A stretch of 24,893 nt of DNA from GCA-002688135 sp964536565 (GCA_964536565.1 CAZHXK010000008.1:1-24893), one strand, 5' to 3'. Shown: positions 14,879 to 23,190, counted from the stretch's first letter. The notes: a model not told the origin generated them from the letters alone. Made by a program: numbers and translations.

Positions 14879-15573
14879 TATTTTGTGATGTTAAAATATA
14901 CAATTGAAAAAATCGCCTTCGCGCCATCCCACCAACCAATCTTTTTTCCCTCTTCATATGTGCGGCCATGATACGAAATACCCACTTCGTATATCCGAAC
15001 ATGTTTTTTTGCAAGACGCGCAGTAACTTCTGGTTCAAATCCAAAACGATCTGATTTAAGTCGTGGCAGAATTTCTTTGATAATCGGCGTTCGAAAAACC
15101 TTGTAGCACGTTTCCATGTCTGTGAGGTTGATGTTAGTGAACATGTTTGAAAGAAGTGTCAGGAATTTGTTGCCTAACGAATGCCAGTAGTATACCACGC
15201 GATGTGCACCCGATCCGACAAATCGAGATCCATATACAACATCTGCATCTCCGGACTTGATCGGTGCAAGTAATTTTGGATACTCATTAGGATTATATTC
15301 CAAGTCTGCATCTTGAATGAGTGTAATATCGCCCGTAGCTCTCTCAAAGCCAGCTCGGAGTGCCGCTCCCTTACCTTGATTCTGCCCCTGATACACAACG
15401 CGGATTCCCTCGTTTTCCATCTGATTTAATATTTCGCGCGTCCCATCAGTCGAGGCATCATCAACAATAATAATCTCCTTCTCATCTTCAATAGGAGAAG
15501 CTTTTACACGAGAGACAATTTCACGAATTGTTGCTTTCTCGTTATAACACGGGATGATGATTGATACTTTCAT
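14878..15573 (-). CDS. GT2 glycosyltransferase, DPM1-like
   Basis: 231 aa. MKVSIIIPCYNEKATI, IIIVDDASTDGT (about 35-46), NQGKGAALRAGFE and the IQDADLEYNP metal site (DAD 88-90) define GT2. The C-terminus, with SDRFGFEPEVTARLAKK then GKKIGWWDGAKA, matches the common bacterial DPM1-like group without membrane anchor. Probable reaction: transfer of a sugar from a nucleotide donor to polyprenyl phosphate. I start at ATG 15573, which begins the conserved strand; a TTG start 9 nt upstream is possible. No Shine-Dalgarno is visible. It follows asnB by 39 nt, and that gap contains a small hairpin. Confidence 0.87.
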   Translation of the reverse strand: MKVSIIIPCYNEKATIREIVSRVKASPIEDEKEIIIVDDASTDGTREILNQMENEGIRVVYQGQNQGKGAALRAGFERATGDITLIQDADLEYNPNEYPKLLAPIKSGDADVVYGSRFVGSGAHRVVYYWHSLGNKFLTLLSNMFTNINLTDMETCYKVFRTPIIKEILPRLKSDRFGFEPEVTARLAKKHVRIYEVGISYHGRTYEEGKKIGWWDGAKAIFSIVYFNITK

Positions 15574-15593
15574 AGATTGCAATAATAATGGTT

Positions 15594-15610
15594 TTGCGAC
15601 TTTTTCGCAA
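15594..15610 (-). other. Small inverted repeat between asnB and the GT2 gene
   Basis: TTGCGA, a 5-nt loop and TCGCAA (15610..15594 on the minus strand). It lies 2 nt past the asnB stop and 20 nt before the next start. There is no T run on the minus strand after it, so it is not a clear terminator. It could stabilise the upstream mRNA or lower expression of the genes beyond. Confidence 0.4.
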
Positions 15611-15612
15611 CA

Positions 15613-17457
15613 CTACGCATTTTTCTTCATCCACACCTGCAGCGTCATGATTGACCAGATCGTGTTGAGTGCATATCCCTCTATTGCCATGTGCTTGTCT
15701 GTCATTTTTTTGAGCTCGTCCCAATTAAACCAGTCTCTCGTTTGCTCACAGTATTCTGGGGACAAAATCTCATACACATATGATTTCAGCGGCTCTTCTC
15801 GAATCCATTTTGCAGCAGGCGAGAAAAATCCTCGCTTTTTTTGTTCGAGCACGAAATCTGGCAGCATCGATGTGAACGCATCTTTATAGATCTTCTTTCC
15901 CTCAGTTTTTGAATGGAGTTTGTGTTTTGAAGGAATTGAGAATGCAAGCGTTGCTACGCGCGGATCCAGCAAGGGCACTCGCTGTTCTAGTCCGTGAGCC
16001 ATTGTTAGTTTATCTGATCGTATGAGCGACTCATCTGCAAGCCACGTCTGTGTATCTGCCCACATCATCTGGTTGATTGAATCCTCCATCGGTTTATCAA
16101 AGAATGGTTTATATGTCTGAATTGTGTGGAGTCCGTTGTTGATAATCGGCTTCACGAATGTTCGCAGATGTTCTTCCTTTTGTGCCATCATTGTGAAGAA
16201 TCGATCGAGGCCTGGTTCTGATTGTAGCTTTCGAGCAAGCGCTGGTTTCTTTAGGATAGTTGCGATGGCTGAAGCAATACTCTTATTTTTTACAAAAGGA
16301 AACATCTTTTGAATCTTCTCAAGCATGCGATAGTAGTAATATCTGTCGTATCCTCCAAACAACTCATCCCCTCCATCTCCTCCTAACACAACCGCGACAT
16401 CTTTTTTTGCGTGCTTTGCCATGAGATACGTCGCAACCTGAATAGGATTAGATACCGGCTCATCCATTGATGTAATACAGTCCTCAAAATCATCTCGCAC
16501 ATCTTGCGCTGTAATCATGACAGGGTGATGATTGAACCCAAAGTGTTTTGCTGTTTTAGCCGCGACATTTAAATCGGCATTAAATTTTTCCGGATTAATT
16601 TTTGTATCAAACCCCACAGAGAATGAATTGATCTCTCCGGTTGCTTCTTGCGCCATCAATGCTGCGATGATAGATGAATCGAGTCCACCCGAGAGAAACA
16701 GTCCGACGGGACGATCCGAGATAAGCTGTGAGCGAACTGCCTCTCGAACATGCCCACGAATCATCGCTTCGACCTCATGTTTCTTTTCTGGGACATCAAC
16801 CTGCTCGAGCGAGAGGTATTTTTTTATATGAAATTTTCCGTTCTTGTATATTCCATACGATCCTGCTGGCATTTTTTTGACATTAAACCACATTGTACGA
16901 GGACCTACGCAGTACAAAAATCTGAGATAGTTGTTGAGTGAGATTGGATCAACGTCTCTTGAGATACCATGCTCAAAAAGTGCTTTAGCTTCTGATGAGA
17001 ATATCAGACGAGCCCCATCATAGTGATAGTAAAGTGGCTTGATACCAAATTGATCGCGCGCGAGAAAGAGTTCTTTCTTCTGTGTATCCCAAATAGCGAA
17101 TGCAAATATTCCGACGAGTTTTTGCAGCATCGCCTCCCCTTCTTGCGCATAAAGATTGAGAATCACTTCGGTATCTGATTCTGAATAAAATTTCACCCCT
17201 TTTTCGATCAATTCTTTCTTGAGTTCTTTGAAGTTGTAGAGCTCGCCGTTATAGGTGATAACGAATCGCTTGTCCTGAGTCTTCATGGGTTGATGTGCGT
17301 TTGGCGACAGATCGATGATGGACAGTCTGTTGTGTCCTAATGAGATTCCGTCATCCAAAAAAGAACCCGTATCATCGGGACCCCTGTGCTGTGTTTTTTT
17401 ATTCATGGCGAGAACCAGATCTTGATTCTGCCACGTGAAACCATTAATTGCACACAT
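15613..17457 (-). CDS. asnB: Asparagine synthase (glutamine-hydrolysing)-like amidotransferase
   Basis: 614 aa. The start at ATG 17457 exposes Cys2 (MCAINGF), the glutaminase nucleophile of class II amidotransferases; an in-frame upstream start at 17469 would bury it. The N-terminal domain has QHRGPDDTG, HNRLSIIDLS and ITYNGELYNF. The synthetase domain has the ATP pyrophosphatase loop FLSGGLDSS at about residues 254-262 and GGDGGDELFGGYDRY. Glutamine gives ammonia, which is passed to an AMP-activated acid. In a glycan cluster such proteins may make asparagine or amidate a uronic acid or other sugar carboxylate (as proposed for WbpS-like proteins); this cannot be decided here. It has its own near-leaderless promoter and opens the 17.5-11.3 kb operon. 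Confidence 0.9.
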   Translation of the reverse strand: MCAINGFTWQNQDLVLAMNKKTQHRGPDDTGSFLDDGISLGHNRLSIIDLSPNAHQPMKTQDKRFVITYNGELYNFKELKKELIEKGVKFYSESDTEVILNLYAQEGEAMLQKLVGIFAFAIWDTQKKELFLARDQFGIKPLYYHYDGARLIFSSEAKALFEHGISRDVDPISLNNYLRFLYCVGPRTMWFNVKKMPAGSYGIYKNGKFHIKKYLSLEQVDVPEKKHEVEAMIRGHVREAVRSQLISDRPVGLFLSGGLDSSIIAALMAQEATGEINSFSVGFDTKINPEKFNADLNVAAKTAKHFGFNHHPVMITAQDVRDDFEDCITSMDEPVSNPIQVATYLMAKHAKKDVAVVLGGDGGDELFGGYDRYYYYRMLEKIQKMFPFVKNKSIASAIATILKKPALARKLQSEPGLDRFFTMMAQKEEHLRTFVKPIINNGLHTIQTYKPFFDKPMEDSINQMMWADTQTWLADESLIRSDKLTMAHGLEQRVPLLDPRVATLAFSIPSKHKLHSKTEGKKIYKDAFTSMLPDFVLEQKKRGFFSPAAKWIREEPLKSYVYEILSPEYCEQTRDWFNWDELKKMTDKHMAIEGYALNTIWSIMTLQVWMKKNA

Positions 17458-17471
17458 ATGTTTGAACACGC

Positions 17472-17500
17472 AGAATATGAAAAAAAGGCTATTTTGTCAA
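17472..17500 (-). promoter_or_regulatory. Sigma-70-type promoter of asnB, short leader
   Basis: On the minus strand TTGACA (17500..17495), a 17-nt spacer with a T7 run, and TATTCT (17477..17472). ATG 17457 is 14 nt past the -10, so the leader would be about 6-8 nt without a Shine-Dalgarno. The promoter sits 2 nt after the stop of the upstream GT4 gene. Confidence 0.8.
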
Positions 17501-17502
17501 CC

Positions 17503-18507
17503 CTAAGAACCGTCCTTGATGTATCCATCCATATGCTCTACGAGAGCTGGTAGAGAGTGTTTTTGTTGAACAATTGCGCGCATTGCTTCTGGCGATTGCA
17601 GCTCCAGATTGAGAATGTATTGCGCGAGCGTTTCTGGCTCTAGGTTTTCCGGCCATGATGAGAGACCAATTGCCTGGGCATTTTCTGATGTGGTTATGGT
17701 GTTGCACCCACCTGCCATCGCCTCAAGCATAGTTTTGTCGATCGTACCCTCCGCAAAGTTCAGCATTATTTTGTAGTTGTTGTAAATTTCTTTAAGCTCG
17801 TCCATTCTTACAGCCGAGCAGAATTTGACTCGGTTTTGGAGATTATGTTTTTGAATAATAGATTGTAGTTCAGCAAAATATTCTGGCTCTTTTACGTTTC
17901 CGAAAATAGTAAGTGTGTATTTCTCAGGCAATCGCGCTAATGCCTCAACTGTTGCGTGAATGCGCTTTGTTTTTGAAATGCGATGCACTGACAGTAAGTT
18001 GTGTCGTGGTTTTCGCTCGTGAGCGGCCTTGAGATCGATATCCCAAAAGTCCATATCAATACCATGACCAATAACCACCTTCTTTGGATTTCCATCGAAT
18101 TCTGCCATGGATGTCGGTGTTGCCGTAAACATTCTTTTACACAGCCACGGACTCATTCGCAGTGGCGCATTCATTGCGGGGTGCGTATACCACAGATACA
18201 CCGGAATCCCCTTGAGCTGCCAGTACCACGCACCAGCCATCAAGAACTTTGGGTTCATGTGCGCAAACACGCGATCATATTCAAGCGTCGTGATGAGTCT
18301 CCAGAATTCAGTGACTGATTGTACTTTGTGTTTCCCCTGCTCCTTGCCACATGAGTACACCGTGAAGTCACCTGTATGTGTTCCCTTCTCAAAGCATATC
18401 ACTGTTGTATCAAAACCCTGCTTAATAAATTCCTGTACCCAAAGAGACGTGAATGCAAACACGTCATCGTCCTCATTAATTTTGTGGGTTATGTACAGTA
18501 ATTTCAT
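17503..18507 (-). CDS. GT4-like glycosyltransferase
   Basis: 334 aa. The GT-B pattern is seen in MKLLYITHKINEDDD, a central VVIGHGIDMDFWD, the donor-domain opening HNLLSVHRISKTKRIHATVE and YTLTIFGNV. The late motif FAEGTIDKTMLEAMAGG resembles E-x7-E but has eight residues between the acids, one more than usual. It likely adds a sugar to the lipid-linked oligosaccharide in the cytoplasm. The start overlaps the TGA of the WecB-like gene as ATGA. Sequence after the motif is short for the family, so the C-terminal helix region may be trimmed. Confidence 0.82.
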   Translation of the reverse strand: MKLLYITHKINEDDDVFAFTSLWVQEFIKQGFDTTVICFEKGTHTGDFTVYSCGKEQGKHKVQSVTEFWRLITTLEYDRVFAHMNPKFLMAGAWYWQLKGIPVYLWYTHPAMNAPLRMSPWLCKRMFTATPTSMAEFDGNPKKVVIGHGIDMDFWDIDLKAAHERKPRHNLLSVHRISKTKRIHATVEALARLPEKYTLTIFGNVKEPEYFAELQSIIQKHNLQNRVKFCSAVRMDELKEIYNNYKIMLNFAEGTIDKTMLEAMAGGCNTITTSENAQAIGLSSWPENLEPETLAQYILNLELQSPEAMRAIVQQKHSLPALVEHMDGYIKDGS

Positions 18508-19592
18508 ATTGATTTAAGGAATGTTGCTATTCCATCACACGTACGTTGTGCAGATTCTCCGTCATGAAGTGGAAGTGTGATTGATCGTCTTTTCCATCGA
18601 CCAGACATTGCACGCTTCGCATGCGATACGATATCTTCACGCTGAGTTCCTACACATACATTCGTACCGTCCTCTATTGTATATCCTTTTGTTGTGGTTG
18701 GCATAACTGTTATGCACGGTACTCCGAATGCTGTTGCTTCCTCCTGAATTCCCGTCGAGTCCGTTATAACCACCCTCGCTTTTTGTAGAAGATGTGCGTG
18801 CTCTTTGTATGAGATCCGCCGTGTAGCTTGTGGCGCAAACCGTGTGTTCCACTGCATGCCGAATGCCCGCGCAGTTTTCTTTGTGTGCGGGTGCATCGGT
18901 GAAATGAGAGGTAGCATGTTCTGAATTTCGCACGCTGCGCCAAATAGTTCCATTGATGTCTCACGACGCAAGATATTTTCTGAGCGATGAACAGCTAGCA
19001 TTCCGTATTCAAATGGGATGAGTTTCATTGTTTTGTGAATGCCCACGAGTTGCGCTTGCTTTTCATGTTGTATCGCTGCATCGATCATAAGTGATCCCGT
19101 GACGACGCAGTTCTCTTTTCCTTCAGTATGTAGATTCTGGAATGACTCCTCGTCATCAGCGCACACAATGTTGGCTAGGTGATCAGTGAATACTGCATAT
19201 GCGTCTTCGCGCACAGAACCTCTCTGGTATCGTGCACCTCCCGATAGCTTAATGGTCGGCGTACTTCCAATGGTGGCCGCGAAACTTGCCGCGCATGAAG
19301 TGATGCTGTCACCAATAATCAGTACCGCACTCGGCTTTTGTTCCATCAGAATTTTTTCGCATGCTCTCATGGTCTGAGGAAATGCATTGTCTGGCTGCGT
19401 CTGATCGATAAAGGCAGCCTTAACTGGTTTTTCTATACCCAATTCCGCAGCAAGCTTCCGCACATCATCATCTGTTCCAATATACACCCATTGCAGATCA
19501 ATCGCTACACTATTTTGTTTGATGTACGAACATAGTGCTGATAACCGAATCAGCTGTGAGCGTGTTCCGACTATGGCGAGTACATTACGCAT
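18504..19592 (-). CDS. Divergent UDP-N-acetylglucosamine 2-epimerase (WecB/MnaA)-fold protein
   Basis: 362 aa, the usual WecB length. Recognisable landmarks are IVGTRSQLIRL for the usual GTRPExIK, IIGDSITSCAASFAA for HGDTxTxxAGxxAA, AVHRSENI (His202), PMHPHTKK, and TDSTGIQEEATAFGVPCITV followed by GYTIEDGTNVCVG. By eye alignment to E. coli WecB, Asp95 and His202 (E. coli His213) are kept and Glu129 matches Glu131, but the position of Glu117 is Ser in KLSGGARYQ. It may therefore be an altered epimerase, a hydrolysing variant, or a glycosyltransferase-like GT-B protein. It overlaps both neighbours (8 nt upstream, ATGA downstream), so it is made together with two GT4 enzymes. Confidence 0.72.
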   Translation of the reverse strand: MRNVLAIVGTRSQLIRLSALCSYIKQNSVAIDLQWVYIGTDDDVRKLAAELGIEKPVKAAFIDQTQPDNAFPQTMRACEKILMEQKPSAVLIIGDSITSCAASFAATIGSTPTIKLSGGARYQRGSVREDAYAVFTDHLANIVCADDEESFQNLHTEGKENCVVTGSLMIDAAIQHEKQAQLVGIHKTMKLIPFEYGMLAVHRSENILRRETSMELFGAACEIQNMLPLISPMHPHTKKTARAFGMQWNTRFAPQATRRISYKEHAHLLQKARVVITDSTGIQEEATAFGVPCITVMPTTTKGYTIEDGTNVCVGTQREDIVSHAKRAMSGRWKRRSITLPLHDGESAQRTCDGIATFLKSI

Positions 19593-20691
19593 GTTCTGGT
19601 TTAAGCATTAGTTTCCAAGCATCTATCATATTCTTTTGTGTCTCTTGAGATGACGGTAGTTTCTCGAAGTCTGCGCGAGCCTGTGTTGCTATTCTTTGCG
19701 CCAGCGTTGGGTTCTTATAAAGTTTAATAACCGCCTCAGCGAGAGCTCCCGCATCATTTATTGGCACAATCAATCCATTTTTTCCATCATTAATTATTTC
19801 TCCCGCAACACCCACATCAGTCATGACTATTGGTTTATTGCACGACATCGCTTCTATCACCACACGTCCCCACCCTTCAGTGTATGAAGGAATAACCACC
19901 ACATCAGCCAATGCATAGTAATGATCCAAATTCTTTCGGTACCCGTGAAGATGTACAGACTCAGCTATACCAAGACTCTTTGCACTCGCCATGACTTCCA
20001 CCTTCTGAGGTCCGTCTCCCACCACCATACATTGCGCATGTGGAATTCCACCCTTGATGTACGGCATAGCACGCGTCATAAGTGTGACGTTTTTTTCTGG
20101 AGTAAGGCGTGATACCACGAGCACAGTGAACGGCTTACCTTCCTCCGTCGATTGATATTGTCGTAAGTTTGTCTGTGCTCCGACCGGAATAACTGAGATA
20201 TTTTTTTCTTTCACTGCCAAACTTACGAGACTTTTTTTAATTCTTTCAGATACAACCCTAATGCCGTGCGCACGCCGCGCAATGTACAATCCCAACACAG
20301 CACGAAATCTGTTCTTGAGGGACTGTTTTTTCCAAAACGAGTTACCGTAAAAATCGCCATGAAGCTGGACTTCAAACTTGATATTGTGTTTCCGTGCAAC
20401 AAGCCAGGCAATACATCCACTTTCGAATGGTTCTTGTGAACTGATAATGTCCACCTTGTATTGTACAACCCATCGGTCAAGTGTTTTGTATGCCCTTATC
20501 AGACGCCTGATTGGGTTTCCTGAGAATCCTGTAGCTAAGAACGGTCCGTGATTTTGAACGTCTGCATCTAATCGAGATAAAACAATAACGCCGAGCATAT
20601 CGACGTCATGTGAGTAGCGTGTCATCCGATCGTACGATTCTGAAGTTTTGTCGAGTATGTACGGATCGAAACTAAGAAGTAGAACGTTCAT
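19585..20691 (-). CDS. GT4-family glycosyltransferase
   Basis: 368 aa. Features of GT-B/GT4: an acceptor domain starting MNVLLLSFDPYILDK, VQLHGDFYGN, VIPVGAQTNL, donor-domain FTVLVVSRLTPEKNVTLM, CMVVGDGPQ and the E-x7-E motif in YTEGWGRVVIEAMSCNKPIV. It resembles cytoplasmic enzymes that extend undecaprenyl-linked glycans. There is a 138-nt non-coding gap before it and an 8-nt overlap with the WecB-like gene after it. No Shine-Dalgarno is visible before ATG 20691. Donor unknown. Confidence 0.87.
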   Translation of the reverse strand: MNVLLLSFDPYILDKTSESYDRMTRYSHDVDMLGVIVLSRLDADVQNHGPFLATGFSGNPIRRLIRAYKTLDRWVVQYKVDIISSQEPFESGCIAWLVARKHNIKFEVQLHGDFYGNSFWKKQSLKNRFRAVLGLYIARRAHGIRVVSERIKKSLVSLAVKEKNISVIPVGAQTNLRQYQSTEEGKPFTVLVVSRLTPEKNVTLMTRAMPYIKGGIPHAQCMVVGDGPQKVEVMASAKSLGIAESVHLHGYRKNLDHYYALADVVVIPSYTEGWGRVVIEAMSCNKPIVMTDVGVAGEIINDGKNGLIVPINDAGALAEAVIKLYKNPTLAQRIATQARADFEKLPSSQETQKNMIDAWKLMLKPEHA

Positions 20692-20721
20692 AATGATGCG
20701 TTACGCCATCGTCTTTCGGCT

Positions 20722-20750
20722 AAAATCTTCTGCGTCCGTGATGTAATCAA
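20722..20750 (-). promoter_or_regulatory. Weak promoter candidate in the 20692-20829 gap
   Basis: TTGATT (20750..20745), 17 nt and GATTTT (20727..20722) on the minus strand. The -10 is poor. The 138-nt gap otherwise shows no hairpin terminator and no ORF, only short GTTGAG-like direct repeats near 20784-20800. The GT4 gene could also depend on read-through from the fusion gene. Confidence 0.3.
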
Positions 20751-20829
20751 TGAGCACTCTTTGAAACATAAGCCTGAGCTTAGTTGAGAAGAGTTGAGTT
20801 GATTACAGCCTAACACCAGAGGATTTTGG

Positions 20830-23109
20830 TCAAAGACTATTGTGTGAGGCGTCATAAGAGTCTAGTAAAACTTTGATCGTGTTGTCCATCATAGTCGCTC
20901 GAGAAAACCGTGCGGTATCCTCATGACCTTTTGCAGCCATCGTTTGCCCAAGATCATTCTGTGTAACCATAACTCTGATCGATTTGAGTAGCCCAAGGTT
21001 ATCTTCTAAGTCAACCAAGAGCCCGCTTTTCTTATGCTCAATAACCTCTACATTCCCACCAGCTCGTGATGCAACAATAGGTAGATGCGAGAACTGCGCC
21101 TCAATGAGAACGTGCGGGAGACCTTCGTAATCACTGTACAGAACAAATACCTTTGACTTCTGCATCGCCCATGCAACCTGCGCATGCGGTCGCGCTCCCA
21201 TGAAATGGACGCGGTGACTGACACCTTCTTTTTCCGCTATTGTTTCAAGCTCTTCCCGCATTGGTCCGTCACCAACAATGACACAATTGATATCATCAAT
21301 TTCCTTCGACAACGGCTTGAGTACTTTGATAATTTTATCTACACCCTTCCACGGAACCAATCTCCCTACATACAAAACAACTGGGCCGTCTGGCCATGAT
21401 CCGATTTCTTGCGCGTTTGTCGGAAGATGTGCAGCGTTGTACACCACCTCAATATTTTCTGGTGCCACCCCCCATTTTTTAATGATGTTTTTAAGATAGT
21501 TACTTGGCGTTACAACTGTGCCAGCCCCTCGGGCAACCCAACGAGCAAGTACACGAACAAGTTCTGATTTTACGTCGTATCGGTGGTCTTCGAATACATC
21601 GAGGATATCCGTACATGACCCGATGTTTCGAGCGCGTTCCCATGCTGGGTCTCCAACCACTTTCACAATCATTGGTCGCTTCACAAACAATCCTACGATG
21701 CGAGCAGGAAATCCCGTGGACATTGTATCCTGTACATACACCATATCTGACCCAGCCATCGCTCGCTTAAGAGCACGCATATACGAAAAGTACCGAAGCA
21801 CTGTTGGTTTATCACGAGACACCAACGTAACCGAAGTATTTCCCACCATCTTCTCTCCCTGCTCCTCACCAAACGTAAGTACATGGGTTTTAATTCCTCG
21901 ATCATTAAGCTCGGATGCAAGAGCTTGTACATATGTTGCTGGCCCTCCTGGATCTGGCGGGAATATTCCTGTGGCCATCAGAATGCGGGGTTTCATTACA
22001 TCTGCATAAATATCTCTGTATTGCTTTGTAACTGCTGACCATTCGTAATTTTCAATTAACGTCGATGCGTTCTCTATACATTTTTTTCGTAGCTGAGATT
22101 CCTCACACATCCGCATGATTGCATCTGCAAATGCATCCGAATCTTTCGCTGGACACAACAAGCCTGTACGCTCATGAATCACTACATCAGGAATTCCACC
22201 TACATTACTTGCGACCACAGGCACACCCATAGCAAACGCCTCAAGTGCTGCGATACCAAGACCTTCTCCGTGTGACGGAAGAACACTGACTGTTGCCTGA
22301 GAAAGCACAGACATCGCCTCTTCATGAGGAAGACGACCATGTAGCGTCACTTTGCTCTGCAGTCCTAACTCGTTTATGAGTGCTTCTGTTTCTGTGCGCT
22401 GCGGTCCATCTCCAACCAAATCCAGTGTCGCATCTGGAATCTCCTCTAACACTTTCTTAAATGCTTGCACGAGATCCACTATTCCCTTCTCTGGTGACAA
22501 TCGAGCAACTGCTACAACATTGTTATGTTGCTTTTCCTGCTCCTCATTGTTTTTTGTGATGTACTTTAATTTTGAAAGCTCTACACCATTTGGAATAATC
22601 GAAATGTGAGATGCTCCAAGCTCAAATGCTCGTGCGTGTAAAAAATGCGAAATCGCCGTTACCCGACTCGGCGTGTTGTGAATTTTTTTCCAAAGAAATT
22701 CTGGGATAATCCCCTTCGCTGCTTTATCGTCAAGATCTCCACTCTGCAATGTAAGCACTCGGCGTGATCGTGGCTTGATAATACCAACGAACCACAGAGC
22801 TATCGCAGCATAACTTTCCATGACTGCATGGACTACATCTGGTTTCAGCATGAACACCTTAAGTGGTGCAAGAAATGGAAACAACCACTTATCGAAACGA
22901 AACCCTAGTCCTACACGTAGGATAAGATACCGCCCCCGATTTTCCAGACGCGGCAGATCCCTTGACAGACGAGCCGTAATAATAGTAAATGCATGGGAAT
23001 CTTTACGACCCAGACGGTTTACAATCTGTTCAACGCACATTTCCGCCCCTGACATAAAGGGATCGAAGAACGTTGATAAAATGGCTATATGTACTTGTTT
23101 TTTGGCCAT
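20830..23109 (-). CDS. Tandem double-GT4 glycosyltransferase fusion
   Basis: 759 aa made of two complete GT-B modules. Module 1 (about 1-371): FFDPFMSGAEMCVEQIV, SIIPNGVELSKL, VAVARLSPEKGI, LVGDGPQ and E-x7-E as EGLGIAALE (Glu282/Glu290). Module 2 (372-759): MKPRILMATGIFPPDPGGPA, VVYNAAHLP, VLYVGRLVPWKGVD, VIVGDGPM and EGLPHVLIEA. Each half is a normal-length GT4 enzyme, so one chain could add two successive sugars. Module 2 starts with a Met and a typical GT4 N-terminus, which points to a fusion of two neighbouring genes. The gene is transcribed from the divergent promoter at 23.15 kb; no Shine-Dalgarno is seen. Confidence 0.88.
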   Translation of the reverse strand: MAKKQVHIAILSTFFDPFMSGAEMCVEQIVNRLGRKDSHAFTIITARLSRDLPRLENRGRYLILRVGLGFRFDKWLFPFLAPLKVFMLKPDVVHAVMESYAAIALWFVGIIKPRSRRVLTLQSGDLDDKAAKGIIPEFLWKKIHNTPSRVTAISHFLHARAFELGASHISIIPNGVELSKLKYITKNNEEQEKQHNNVVAVARLSPEKGIVDLVQAFKKVLEEIPDATLDLVGDGPQRTETEALINELGLQSKVTLHGRLPHEEAMSVLSQATVSVLPSHGEGLGIAALEAFAMGVPVVASNVGGIPDVVIHERTGLLCPAKDSDAFADAIMRMCEESQLRKKCIENASTLIENYEWSAVTKQYRDIYADVMKPRILMATGIFPPDPGGPATYVQALASELNDRGIKTHVLTFGEEQGEKMVGNTSVTLVSRDKPTVLRYFSYMRALKRAMAGSDMVYVQDTMSTGFPARIVGLFVKRPMIVKVVGDPAWERARNIGSCTDILDVFEDHRYDVKSELVRVLARWVARGAGTVVTPSNYLKNIIKKWGVAPENIEVVYNAAHLPTNAQEIGSWPDGPVVLYVGRLVPWKGVDKIIKVLKPLSKEIDDINCVIVGDGPMREELETIAEKEGVSHRVHFMGARPHAQVAWAMQKSKVFVLYSDYEGLPHVLIEAQFSHLPIVASRAGGNVEVIEHKKSGLLVDLEDNLGLLKSIRVMVTQNDLGQTMAAKGHEDTARFSRATMMDNTIKVLLDSYDASHNSL

Positions 23110-23128
23110 AACGCAGATGTGGGATTTC

Positions 23129-23157
23129 TTGCATGAATTCCAATTCCCCAGTATTAT
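23129..23157 (+). promoter_or_regulatory. Promoter of the SDR gene, overlapping a divergent promoter
   Basis: TTGCAT (23129-23134), 17 nt and TATTAT (23152-23157). The leader to ATG 23191 would be about 27 nt with no clear Shine-Dalgarno. Its -10 box shares five of six base pairs with the -10 box of the opposite promoter. Confidence 0.6.
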
Positions 23158-23181
23158 GGTGTAAACTTAGTTGAAAGTCAA
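23153..23181 (-). promoter_or_regulatory. Promoter of the double-GT4 operon
   Basis: On the minus strand TTGACT (23181..23176), 17 nt and CATAAT (23158..23153). Both boxes match consensus at five of six positions. The leader to ATG 23109 would be about 37 nt. Confidence 0.72.
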
Positions 23182-23190
23182 TCTCTACAT

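Noticed and set aside
17479..17500. GGTT...AGCC-T7 as a terminator after the 17503-18507 GT4 gene
   Set aside because: The stem would be only 4 bp with a GU pair and an 8-nt loop, and the same bases form the well-matched asnB promoter.
20827..20833. TTGACC at the end of the double-GT4 gene as a -35 box for the next gene
   Set aside because: It coincides with the TGA stop codon, and no -10-like hexamer lies 16-18 nt downstream.
22961..22993. Plus-strand TTGACA inside the double-GT4 gene as an antisense promoter
   Set aside because: At 17 nt spacing the -10 would be GTAAAT, a poor match, and no plus-strand gene follows.
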